Source: Echinicola salinicaeni (GTDB lineage Bacteria > Bacteroidota > Bacteroidia > Cytophagales > Cyclobacteriaceae). Taken from it: DNA of 64,000 bases. Below, piece by piece: positions 9,217-18,105 of this stretch (the first letter of the stretch is position 1; every line of letters begins with the position of its first letter). Location: assembly GCF_014280965.1 (NCBI RefSeq), contig NZ_JACODZ010000004.1, positions 248,001 through 312,000 on the forward strand, written 5' to 3'. The notes under the pieces were generated by a model that saw only the letters and a list, made by a program, of their open reading frames with translations, ran no database searches and was not told the DNA's origin. A program made the position numbers and the translations under genes.

Positions 9217-11860
9217 CTTCTACTTTTTCTTCCCTTGGAAAATATTTATGGATCATTTCAGCAATTAGTCCTGTCCAACCTGTTTGGTGGGAAGATCCAA
9301 GTCCCTTACCATTGTCTCCATGGAAATATTCAAAAAAGAGAATATAATCCCTGAAATGTGGATCGTTCTGCATTTTTTCGTTTTCTCCAAATACCGGTCT
9401 TTTGCCTTCTTGGTTTCTTTTGAAAATTTCAATGTTTCTTAGAGACAGTTCTTTCGCAATAATGTCCAAGGTGATAAATTTTCCAGATCCAGTTGGGTAT
9501 TCAATAGGAAAATCTCCGCCATAATAATAATTGAACTTCTTAAGGGATTCCATGATCAGCCAGTTGATAGGAAACCAAATTGGACCACGCCAGTTGGAGT
9601 TGCCACCAAACATTCTTGTATCTGATTCACCAGGAGTGTATTTGACAGTATGTTTTTCACCATTTAGCCTCATGGAGTAAGGATGGTCTTTATGGTATTT
9701 AGAAACAGACCTTATTCCATAGTCAGAAAGAAATTCTTCAGGATCCAAAAGCTTGTTTAAAAGGCTTTTCATCCTGTGGCCCCGTAAGAGAGAGAACAAA
9801 TGTCTTTTGTCCTTGCCTGGTTCTATCCAATTCGAAACAAGAGAAGCAAGCTTAGGTTTCTCTTTTAGAAAGAAATCCAACCGTTGTTTGAATTCAGTAA
9901 GGTTTTCATACATTTCTTCCTTTATGGGTTCCACTGCAAATAAAGGAATAAGTCCAACGATGGATCTTACTTTCATTCTTTTCGGAGCTTTGTCATCAAT
10001 ATGGAGGACATCATAAAAGAAGTTATCCTCATCATCCCATAAGCTGATGTTTTGCCCAGAGATATTATTCATGGCACCTGCGATATAAAGAAAATGTTCC
10101 AAAAACTTAGTGGCAGTGTATTGGTATACTTTATTTTTTTCGCAGAGATCTAGGGAAATCCTTAGCATATTCAGACAAAACATGGCCATCCAGGAGGTGG
10201 CATCTGCCTGTTCTAGTTTTGCGCCGAATTGATCCACATGTGAGCGATCAAATAGGCTGACATTATCCAAGCCCAAAAAGCCTCCTTCAAAGATGTTCTG
10301 TCCATCGCTATCCTTTTGGTTTACCCACCATGTGAAGTTAAGCATTAGTTTATGCAGGGCTCTCTCAAGGAATTCATAATCCGCCTCTCCACCATTCATT
10401 TTCCTGTCTATTTGGAAGACCCTTTGGATGGCATAAGCATGGATAGGAGGATTGACATCATTAAAATTCCATTCATAGGCAGGTATTTGCCCGTTGGGGT
10501 GCATGTACCATTCACTTAGTAGTACCAATAATTGATCCTTGGCAAATTGAGGGTCCATTCTGGCGATGGGGATACAGTGAAAGGCCAAATCCCAAGCTGC
10601 ATACCAAGGATATTCCCATTTGTCTGGCATGGAAATTATATCATAGTTCTGCAGGTGACGCCAGTTGTGGTTCCTGCCTTTTTTTCTTTCTACGGGAGGG
10701 ACATAACGCCCTGGGTCTCCCTCAAGCCAACGTTCTACATTATAATAGTAAAATTGTTTTCCCCACATCATACCTGCGTAGGCCTGTCTTTGGATGTTCC
10801 TGAGTTCTTCGTCAGTAACATGTCCTTGAAGATCTAGGTAGAATTCATCTGCATCATGGAGCCTGTTTTGAATGATTTCATCACATTCTTCCATGTTTAC
10901 AGGGCTCGACTTGCGTTTCATCCTAAAGGTTACCTCTTTGGATTTTCCCGCTGGAATGAGGATTTTGTATAGGCCTGCAGCCTTCGTGCCAAAATTGTCA
11001 GGGTTAAGGTGTTTAGTTTTGCCCTCTACGACATAATCATTGATGGCATCTTTTAAGAATTTCTTCTGGTTGCCAATATCATATAGTTTTTCCCTATTGG
11101 TTTCGTTATCACAGAAAAGCAACTCTGGATTTCCGTCAAAGTGGAAATGGTAGTTGCCTGATTTGGGTGAAAAGGCCAGTATTTGATTTTCAGATTTCTT
11201 GGAAAGTTTTGGCAGGAAAGGCTCATGACCAGTAAACCAAGTCTTTCTGAACCAAATGGTGGGCATGACCCAAATCGTTGCATCCTCATTGCTCCTGTTA
11301 TGGATAGTAGCTCTAGAGACGATGTCCTCAAAGTCTTCTTTGGCATATTCAATGAAGATGTCAAAATATTCATCCTGATCAAAAATACCCGTATCTATGA
11401 TTTCGTACTCAGGATCCAGTTTTCCTCTTCTGGAATTTTCTTCTTCTAGGTCTTTATAGGGGAATTCATTCTGGGGATATTTATAGAGCATTTTCATATA
11501 ACTATGTGTAGGCGTGCTATCTAGATAATAGTAAAGCTCCTTTACATCTTCCCCATGATTTCCTTGATTGCCTGTTAGACCAAATAATCGCTCCTTGATC
11601 ATAGGGTCCTTACCATTCCAAAAGGCCCAAGCCAAGCAGAGTTTTTGCTTGTGATCGCTAAATCCACCTAAACCTTCTTCTCCCCATCGGTATGCTTTGC
11701 TTCTTGCATCTTCATGAGTAACATTCTCCCAAGCCGAACCGTCCGCACTATAGTCTTCTCTTACAGTACCCCATTGTCTTTCAGTTAAATAAGGTCCCCA
11801 TTTTTTCCAATGTTTGATCCTATCCTGATCTTCTTTAAGTCTTAGTCTCTCTATATTCAT
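9188..11860 (-). CDS. Glycoside hydrolase family 63 (MGH-type) glucosidase
   Basis: An 890-residue cytoplasmic-looking protein with no signal peptide. The opening 'WGPYLTERQWGTVREDYS' and 'RWGEEGLGGFSD' are hallmarks of the long bacterial GH63 glucosidases, relatives of eukaryotic processing glucosidase I. The C-terminal (alpha/alpha)6 barrel shows 'PWYAAWDLAFHCIPIARMDP', GGFLGLDNVSLFDR, 'GNSNWRGPIWFPINWL' and SSHQTGWTGL. Known bacterial members act on alpha-glucosides such as mannosylglycerate, glucosylglycerate or gluco-oligosaccharides; the substrate here is unknown. The start is the ATG at 11860. The 3' end overlaps rnhB by 29 bases. Confidence 0.85.
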   Translation of the reverse strand: MNIERLRLKEDQDRIKHWKKWGPYLTERQWGTVREDYSADGSAWENVTHEDARSKAYRWGEEGLGGFSDHKQKLCLAWAFWNGKDPMIKERLFGLTGNQGNHGEDVKELYYYLDSTPTHSYMKMLYKYPQNEFPYKDLEEENSRRGKLDPEYEIIDTGIFDQDEYFDIFIEYAKEDFEDIVSRATIHNRSNEDATIWVMPTIWFRKTWFTGHEPFLPKLSKKSENQILAFSPKSGNYHFHFDGNPELLFCDNETNREKLYDIGNQKKFLKDAINDYVVEGKTKHLNPDNFGTKAAGLYKILIPAGKSKEVTFRMKRKSSPVNMEECDEIIQNRLHDADEFYLDLQGHVTDEELRNIQRQAYAGMMWGKQFYYYNVERWLEGDPGRYVPPVERKKGRNHNWRHLQNYDIISMPDKWEYPWYAAWDLAFHCIPIARMDPQFAKDQLLVLLSEWYMHPNGQIPAYEWNFNDVNPPIHAYAIQRVFQIDRKMNGGEADYEFLERALHKLMLNFTWWVNQKDSDGQNIFEGGFLGLDNVSLFDRSHVDQFGAKLEQADATSWMAMFCLNMLRISLDLCEKNKVYQYTATKFLEHFLYIAGAMNNISGQNISLWDDEDNFFYDVLHIDDKAPKRMKVRSIVGLIPLFAVEPIKEEMYENLTEFKQRLDFFLKEKPKLASLVSNWIEPGKDKRHLFSLLRGHRMKSLLNKLLDPEEFLSDYGIRSVSKYHKDHPYSMRLNGEKHTVKYTPGESDTRMFGGNSNWRGPIWFPINWLIMESLKKFNYYYGGDFPIEYPTGSGKFITLDIIAKELSLRNIEIFKRNQEGKRPVFGENEKMQNDPHFRDYILFFEYFHGDNGKGLGSSHQTGWTGLIAEMIHKYFPREEKVEDEVVTLFRS

Positions 11861-12087
11861 GGAAATAATTTCAGGTCTTAAATGTTGAATTTACAAGTAT
11901 TTTTAGAAAACTAATTTCCTTTGTGAGGTCCAATTTTAAAAAATGGTTCATTTTTTTTATCGAAAACGATTGCGCAGGATGGAAACGCACTTTTTTCAAT
12001 TAAGTTTTTTTCTAAAATACTTTAAATTATAGGGTTTGATGTATTGATACTCCATGGATATTAAAGAATTTGACTTGAATTGGACGC

Positions 12088-13185
12088 TTATAAAGTGGAA
12101 GGTGAATTCGATTCAGCTATAATTTTTTCAAGCATTTTGGGTAATTGAAGTTGCCATTTTCTGAATGCTAGGTCATTCTTTTTTGCTCTGTCCAGATAAT
12201 CTGAAAATAACTTGAAATCAAAGGAATGATGGGCCAGGCCAGCATGGGCATTTTGTGCATCAATGGCATTACAGGCTTGTTCATATTGGCCGGTTACGGG
12301 AATCATCATCACCTGTTTGCCCAAGTACATGGCTTCACAGACAGATTCGAAACCTGCAGTGCAGACCAAACCTTTACAGTTCGCCATTTTTTCAAGGAAT
12401 TTCCGGTCATCAATTTGATGAAAGGTGATATTGGGTTGTGGTTTATAGATTTTTTCGCATTCTCTGCGATCCCAAAAAGCTTCTATTTTTATTTCAGGAT
12501 TTTCTTGTGCAAATAAAACAATTTCTTCTGCATAACCTGAATTAACAATATAACTTAAGATATAATCTCCTTCCTTTGGGGTCAAACGGTGAATTTCTGA
12601 TCTTAAAACCGGAGGAATGACAATCAGTTTTTTATGAGTGCTTTTGGGGTAATCCCTAAAGGAAAGGGCTAGCAGTTTGTCAGCTCCAAGTGCTGTTATA
12701 GAAGTGTTAAATTGGAATAATTTTTTCTGAATAAAGCTATTGGGAGCAAAAGGGAAAGATGAATGATAGATGAGGTATTGGTGCCCTATTGTCCAAAATG
12801 CTGCTTTTGGCCTAAAGAATAAATTATATATCCCTGCAAGTACATCATAAAAGTTGAGAATAATATCTGGTTGATCAACTTTTATCACCCGATCAAGTAT
12901 CCTTAAGCTATGAATATATTTGTTGGACCTTAGGATGTTTTTCGTGATGGTTTTGAAAAGGTTGATTGATTTACCCTTTTTGTCAGTATGAAAGTTGGGA
13001 CTTTCAAATTGTATTATAGGTGCTTTTAAGTTTTTACGGACAAATTCAGGTAACTGTCTTCTATTACTTTTACCAATAAGTATATGCTTGACTTCATGGC
13101 CCTGCTGCTCTAATATGGAAGCTAATGCAATGGCTTGGGTCATATGTCCCCTTCCTTCGCCCTGAACTATAAAAACAAATTTCAT
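12088..13185 (-). CDS. MurG-like (GT28-fold) glycosyltransferase
   Basis: A 365-residue GT-B type transferase. The N-terminal motif FIVQGEGRGHMTQA corresponds to the glycine-rich GxGGHxxxA loop of MurG-like and UDP-glycosyltransferases. The C-terminal half has the nucleotide-sugar site pattern 'CKGLVCTAGFESVCEAMYLGKQVMMIP' split around AGFESVCEA. No signal peptide, so probably cytoplasmic and peripheral to the inner membrane. Its ATG overlaps the stop of the preceding LpxH-like phosphoesterase (ATGA), so the two are translationally coupled and may act on one lipid-linked sugar or envelope glycolipid. Acceptor and donor are not evident. Confidence 0.8.
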   Translation of the reverse strand: MKFVFIVQGEGRGHMTQAIALASILEQQGHEVKHILIGKSNRRQLPEFVRKNLKAPIIQFESPNFHTDKKGKSINLFKTITKNILRSNKYIHSLRILDRVIKVDQPDIILNFYDVLAGIYNLFFRPKAAFWTIGHQYLIYHSSFPFAPNSFIQKKLFQFNTSITALGADKLLALSFRDYPKSTHKKLIVIPPVLRSEIHRLTPKEGDYILSYIVNSGYAEEIVLFAQENPEIKIEAFWDRRECEKIYKPQPNITFHQIDDRKFLEKMANCKGLVCTAGFESVCEAMYLGKQVMMIPVTGQYEQACNAIDAQNAHAGLAHHSFDFKLFSDYLDRAKKNDLAFRKWQLQLPKMLEKIIAESNSPSTL

Positions 13186-14042
13186 GATTCAAATGAAGAT
13201 GGAGGAAGGATGATGTTGTCGTTTGAACCAAAGAAGGAAACTTCGCTATATTTATGAGGTGCTTTTAATGGGATGACCTTTTCATCTTTTGTAGACCTGG
13301 CAAAGTCCAATTCGTTATAATGAATCAATTGCCAGTTCCCTTCGAAATCCTCTGCCAGGGCACTCATGGTTTCTACCCAATCACCAGAATTATGGTAAGC
13401 AATTCCGTCTATCATTCTGGATTCCGCCTTATGGATGTGACCACAGATGATCCCATCACAGCCTTTTGCCTTGGCCATCTTGGCTAGTTCCTCTTCATAT
13501 TTGTCAATATAGGATACAGCAGATTTGACTTTGTTTTTAACGTATTGGGAGAGGGAAAAATAGCTTAATCCTCTTTTTCTTCTGTAATGGTTTACAAAAC
13601 GATTTAACCATAAAAGGAAAGTATAACCAATGTCTCCCAAGTAGGCTATCCATCTGAGATTAGTAGTGATACTATCAAAAACATCTCCATGAAGGACTAA
13701 GTATTTCTTGCCATGTGATTGGTAAATTATGTCCTTTTGAATGGAAAGGTTTCCGATCTCCAAAGGTAGAATTTGATCTAAAAAATCGTCGTGGTTTCCC
13801 CTAAGATAATATACCTTTGTATTATCATTATCGATCATTTTGAGAATTCTATTAAAAAATCGAGTGTGTTTCCTTTTCCATGATCCAGACTTTTTCAACT
13901 GCCACCCGTCAATAATATCCCCATTAAGGATAAGGTTTTCGCAATGATAGTTTTTCAAGAAGCGAACTACCTCTTTTGCTTTGGAGCCTTTTGTACCTAG
14001 GTGTAGATCAGAAACGACAATGGTCTTAAAATGTGTTTTCAA
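13182..14042 (-). CDS. LpxH-like metallophosphoesterase
   Basis: Calcineurin-like phosphoesterase of 286 residues. The metal-ligand blocks are all present: DLHLG (about 12-16), NGDIIDGW (about 40), RGNHDD (about 81), HGDVFD (about 118) and GHIHKAE (about 206). The subgroup is annotated as UDP-2,3-diacylglucosamine diphosphatase-like. A better lpxH candidate lies at 23028-23792, so this copy may act on another pyrophosphate or phosphodiester substrate. It is the first gene of a two-gene unit with the MurG-like glycosyltransferase (4-base overlap). Confidence 0.85.
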   Translation of the reverse strand: MKTHFKTIVVSDLHLGTKGSKAKEVVRFLKNYHCENLILNGDIIDGWQLKKSGSWKRKHTRFFNRILKMIDNDNTKVYYLRGNHDDFLDQILPLEIGNLSIQKDIIYQSHGKKYLVLHGDVFDSITTNLRWIAYLGDIGYTFLLWLNRFVNHYRRKRGLSYFSLSQYVKNKVKSAVSYIDKYEEELAKMAKAKGCDGIICGHIHKAESRMIDGIAYHNSGDWVETMSALAEDFEGNWQLIHYNELDFARSTKDEKVIPLKAPHKYSEVSFFGSNDNIILPPSSFES

Positions 14043-14534
14043 AGCTTTTCCTATTTTTATATCAATATATAAACTGCTAATTAACTGATTGTGAAGCGGG
14101 TATTACTATATTGATATGGATTGAGAATGTTCTAGCTTAAAAATTTCCTTAATATTAAATATTGTTACAAAAAGCATTAAATATATTTTGAAAGGATAAA
14201 AAATGTATTTAATGTTTTTGTTTTGTTTTTTTTATTACGTTATTACAATATAATGTCATTGGCCAGATTTACAAGGGTTTATATAAATAAAGGATGTGGG
14301 CTTAAAGATGTTTTAATAGATGACCTTAGTGCTTTTTAGTGAGTCAATACACTGCCGGTTTGAATTCGGGTGACACTTATTGATGGGTAATTGATTTAGA
14401 TAGCAAATTATCAGGCTTTTTTAAAATTGGCTTTTAAAATATCAAATGGTTGATAGTTGCTACGCCTCCTAGAAGGCAAGTCATTGGTTATATGTATTAC
14501 CAATTTAGCATAGGAATTAAATGGTTTTTTAATT
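14043..14534. other. AT-rich gene-free region with two inverted repeats
   Basis: A 492-base gap between divergent genes. It holds a perfect 11-bp inverted repeat (ATATCAATATA at 14059-14069 and its complement at 14107-14117) and a longer near-perfect one (14168-14189 with 14200-14220, around CATTAAATA). A T-rich stretch follows at 14218-14238. It should contain promoters for both the phosphoesterase/glycosyltransferase unit and the acetyltransferase pair. I see no open frame worth calling. Confidence 0.6.
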
Positions 14535-16238
14535 ATGTCCAAAATGGAGCTAATTGAAGAGGGGAAAGCTAGCACCTCAAAAATATCAAGCCCAAATCTT
14601 AAGCAAAAGAAAGTTTTTTTGCTTGTAGGAAAAGAAGCATTTGAACAGATGGATGATGATGGCTTTATACACCAATGGACTGTGCTTTATGAGAAGTGTC
14701 CTTGGGCTACTGTATTTCAGAGCAGAGAGTATGTTGTCTCCTGGTATTTGGCGTTCAAAGATGAGTATGAACCTTTAATTGTGATCTCATCGGATCACGA
14801 GGGAAATCTCACTGGTTTATTGACGATGACCATTCCAAAAGACAATATAGATAATTCTAAGAAAATTAAAATCCAGGGAGCGGGGCTCTACGAGGCAGAG
14901 TATCAAGTTTGGTTAGTTGAGAAAGATCAAAATGAAATGTTTATCAAAAGGGCTTTTGATCTCATCTTAAACCAATTCCCAAAAGCAGATATATTATTTA
15001 GGTATGTGCCTGATAAAGGTCTAATAGCTGGTTTTGAGAAGTCCAGCAAGTGGAAGTATAAGCGGGTCATTCAGCCCTTCAGAAGGCCCTTAATGAATAC
15101 AAAATCCCCTCAAATCTTCAATGTTATCACCCCCAAAAGCCAGTATAAGGCAAAGCTCAAAAAATTAAAAAGACTCAAAGGATATAATTTTAGAAGGATT
15201 ACCGAAAAGCATGAATTTGAAGAAATATTTCCTCAGATCATAGATCAGTTTGACTTTAGGCAGGCAGCCATGTTCAATAAAAGTCAGTTTAGGGAAAGTC
15301 CACAAAAAATGGATTTTTATTTAAAACTTTTTGAGAAGGGTTTGCTTCATGTGACTGTACTTTCAATTAAAGGAGAAGTGCTAGGCTCAATGGTTGCCCT
15401 AAGAGGAAAAAATTGGGTTCATTTACAGGGAATTAATACCTATTCGCCTATTTATGCAAAGTACTCACCTGGGATTATCCTTTTTTATCTTTTGGGTGAA
15501 TTGCTTGTAAGTGATGGAGTTGATGTTTTTGATTTGACACCTGGCTGGGACAAGTACAAGGAAAATTGGAAGACAGAAAGTGATGCTGTATATAGTTTTG
15601 TACTGACCAAAGACCCCGTTTTTTACCTAAAGAGAAAATTCCGCGTTTTCATTTATGGGGTTTTACTGAAAATGAGATTTCGACCTATGTCTGTAGAGTT
15701 GTTTTGGAGTAAACAGTGGTATATGGTGAAAAATAAAGGAATTTGGAGCTATGTTTTTGGCAGAGGTAATATGGGGCTCAGTAAGAAAAATGTGAGTTTT
15801 TATTTTTTTAAGGGTGAATCCATAGTTGGAAGGGAAGTTTCTATTAGAAAGAATTCAATAAAAGATTTGTTGAAATATAAGCATGTTAAGCCTGGTCTTA
15901 CGCGGTGGGAATTTATGGAAAATGCTATGTACAGTTTAAGTGGACAAAATACTATCTATACACATGCTAAGGGGGACTGTTTATTGGCCTGTGCCAAGGT
16001 TTATAGGGGAAAGAATGGAATTGTTAAAGAAAAATCTTTAGGAAAGGATGTCAGGTTTATGGAGCTGATTTACAGTCATGTTGAATATGAGGACCAGGTA
16101 AGTGATTTTATTCTTTCTGTAGTGAATGCTGTTTTGGATCCTAACGAGGATATAAGGGTTTGTTTAATTATAGAGGATAGGAATAAAGCGCTAAATCAGG
16201 TAATTCAAAATTCTGAATTCAGGCCAGCATTAGTCTGA
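14535..16238 (+). CDS. CelD/BcsL-type GNAT acetyltransferase with extra C-terminal domain (copy 1)
   Basis: A 567-residue protein. Residues about 45-360 form the double-GNAT fold of the CelD/BcsL/FemAB-like family. The opening CPWATVFQSREYVVSWY matches the family's P-x-x-T-x-F-Q-S-x-x-W pattern. Later come FRQAAMFNKSQFR, GSMVALRGKNWVHLQGIN and the end motif FDLTPGWDKYKENWK. Members in exopolysaccharide and cellulose loci are thought to acylate polysaccharide or lipid precursors. A further domain (about 420-567: SIKDLLKY ... LTRWEFMENAMYSL ... TIYTHAKGDCLL) recurs in the next gene. No signal peptide. Substrate unknown. Confidence 0.75.
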   Translation: MSKMELIEEGKASTSKISSPNLKQKKVFLLVGKEAFEQMDDDGFIHQWTVLYEKCPWATVFQSREYVVSWYLAFKDEYEPLIVISSDHEGNLTGLLTMTIPKDNIDNSKKIKIQGAGLYEAEYQVWLVEKDQNEMFIKRAFDLILNQFPKADILFRYVPDKGLIAGFEKSSKWKYKRVIQPFRRPLMNTKSPQIFNVITPKSQYKAKLKKLKRLKGYNFRRITEKHEFEEIFPQIIDQFDFRQAAMFNKSQFRESPQKMDFYLKLFEKGLLHVTVLSIKGEVLGSMVALRGKNWVHLQGINTYSPIYAKYSPGIILFYLLGELLVSDGVDVFDLTPGWDKYKENWKTESDAVYSFVLTKDPVFYLKRKFRVFIYGVLLKMRFRPMSVELFWSKQWYMVKNKGIWSYVFGRGNMGLSKKNVSFYFFKGESIVGREVSIRKNSIKDLLKYKHVKPGLTRWEFMENAMYSLSGQNTIYTHAKGDCLLACAKVYRGKNGIVKEKSLGKDVRFMELIYSHVEYEDQVSDFILSVVNAVLDPNEDIRVCLIIEDRNKALNQVIQNSEFRPALV

Positions 16239-16293
16239 TAACTTATCCAAGACATTTAAGCCATAAAGAACATAAGTTTTAAATACAGAAATC

Positions 16294-17973
16294 ATGCATC
16301 AAAAGAACGGTTGTCCGGAAGAAAAAAACTGTTCCCAAACAAGAATATTGATTGGGATGGAGGTGCTGGATATTCTCAAAGATCGGAGCTTCTTGAGAAG
16401 CTGGATTGAGTTGTATGAGGATTGTCCTTGGTCCACCATCTTTCAAAGTCCCCAGTTTGTTGTTGAATGGTATGAAGCTTTTTTTCAGGACTTCGAGCCT
16501 ATTATGATTTTTTCCAATTCTTTAGGAACATTATCAGCTGTGATCTTCCTCAGCAAAGGGAGAGGATTCAGAGATGAAATCACCGGAGTAGGAAAAGGAG
16601 ACGGATTGTATCAAACCTGGTTAGCTAGAGAAAATGACTACGGTGTTTTTTTAAAAAATGTAATAAAATTATTAAGATCAAAGTTCAATAAAAGTAAACT
16701 AGTATTAAGCTGCATTCCTAATGGTGCTCCCATTGCGTGGATGGAAAATGACCCATCGCTTGATGGATATGGGGAATTAGTGCCTATAAACAGGCCTCAT
16801 GTGGAGCTGAAAGAAGGAGTAGTCAGGAAATTGACTAAGAAAAAGCAGTTTAGAGAGGATCGTAATCGCTTAAAAAGAATTGGAGATTTAACTTTTGAGC
16901 AAATTTCTGGTAAAGATAAGATTAACTCGGTGTTAGAGGATTTGGTGGTTCAATATGATTTTAGGCAAGGGGCGATCCATAACCGAACTCCTTTTAGGGA
17001 TAATCCCCAAAAGAAAGCCTTTTATACAAGGTTGTTTGAGAAAGGATTGATGTTTCTATATGTTCTTAAATTGGACGGAAAAATCATTTCATCAATATCT
17101 GGAACATACGGAAAGGGAGGCTGGTCCCATGGTGCAGGAATTAACACCCAATCCATCCAATATTCAAGACATTCACCGGGATTTTTGATTTTTATAATGC
17201 TTATCAATGATTTGTATGAAAAACAGGGAGGGATCCTTGATCTGACGATAGGGGGGCAGGCATATAAAGACAGGTTGGCAAATACCTCGGATACAGTTTA
17301 TAAACTTACAGTTTACCCCCAAAAGAAAAATCCACTGTCTTCTAGGATAAAATCCCTTTTGAATAAATGGGGCAATGCTTTCATTGCCAATGTCTATAAA
17401 AATCCGAAAGTAGCAAAATCGAAACTGAGACATAAGTGGGGCTTACGCAAAGAGCAAATTTCCCTTATAAAAAGATTTGGTCTTAGTTCATGGGTGAAGC
17501 ATCCGTTCCTGCCCACTGAAGTAATAAATGATAAATATTTCATTTTGGATAAAGAATCAAATTTGCCGCAGGAAGACCCCTCGACTGAGATAAATTATAA
17601 TTCCTTAAAAGATTTGCTGAATTTTGAACCTGATGGGGTATTACTTACCAGACAGCAATTTTTGTTTGATTGTTTGAAAAAGTTACAACAAGGTGATATC
17701 CCCATAACTTGGACAATAAAAGGAGGGCTTATTGGGTCAGTTTGGTTAAAGTCAAAATTCAAAGACAAGAAGCGGCCTAATGAATCCAAAATTTCCGAAG
17801 ATTCACCTGTATTGCATGGCTTGTACCTTCATAAAAAATATCAAGATAAGCTACCAACATTTTTAGTGAAAGTGAAACAGAAAGTAGCCGAGCTAACAGA
17901 TAAAGAAAACCTTTGTCTATCAGCAAACGAAAAAATAAAATCAAAACATACAGGACTCAAAGAATTGGTTTGA
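16294..17973 (+). CDS. CelD/BcsL-type GNAT acetyltransferase with extra C-terminal domain (copy 2)
   Basis: Tandem paralogue of the previous gene, 559 residues, starting 55 bases after it. The same layout is seen: CPWSTIFQSPQFVVEWY at about 48, a central FRQGAIHNRTPFRDNPQKK block, GGWSHGAGINTQS, and LDLTIGGQAYKDRL. The tail domain has SLKDLLNFEPDGVLLTRQQF, then GDIPITWTIKGGLIG. Identity between the copies is visible but moderate, so the duplication is old and the two may have different substrates or form a heteromer. The pair is probably one operon. Upstream neighbours (glycosyltransferase, phosphoesterase) point to envelope or exopolysaccharide modification. Confidence 0.75.
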   Translation: MHQKNGCPEEKNCSQTRILIGMEVLDILKDRSFLRSWIELYEDCPWSTIFQSPQFVVEWYEAFFQDFEPIMIFSNSLGTLSAVIFLSKGRGFRDEITGVGKGDGLYQTWLARENDYGVFLKNVIKLLRSKFNKSKLVLSCIPNGAPIAWMENDPSLDGYGELVPINRPHVELKEGVVRKLTKKKQFREDRNRLKRIGDLTFEQISGKDKINSVLEDLVVQYDFRQGAIHNRTPFRDNPQKKAFYTRLFEKGLMFLYVLKLDGKIISSISGTYGKGGWSHGAGINTQSIQYSRHSPGFLIFIMLINDLYEKQGGILDLTIGGQAYKDRLANTSDTVYKLTVYPQKKNPLSSRIKSLLNKWGNAFIANVYKNPKVAKSKLRHKWGLRKEQISLIKRFGLSSWVKHPFLPTEVINDKYFILDKESNLPQEDPSTEINYNSLKDLLNFEPDGVLLTRQQFLFDCLKKLQQGDIPITWTIKGGLIGSVWLKSKFKDKKRPNESKISEDSPVLHGLYLHKKYQDKLPTFLVKVKQKVAELTDKENLCLSANEKIKSKHTGLKELV

Positions 17974-18105
17974 GAAAAATCCTGAAACCTTATATAACGA
18001 TTTCATAATGGAATTAAATTACTCAGAGATCAATTACTTGTACAAGATATTTTTGAAGAGATTTTAATGAATATTCCTCCTTGCTGATTAATGAAAATTG
18101 GGAGA

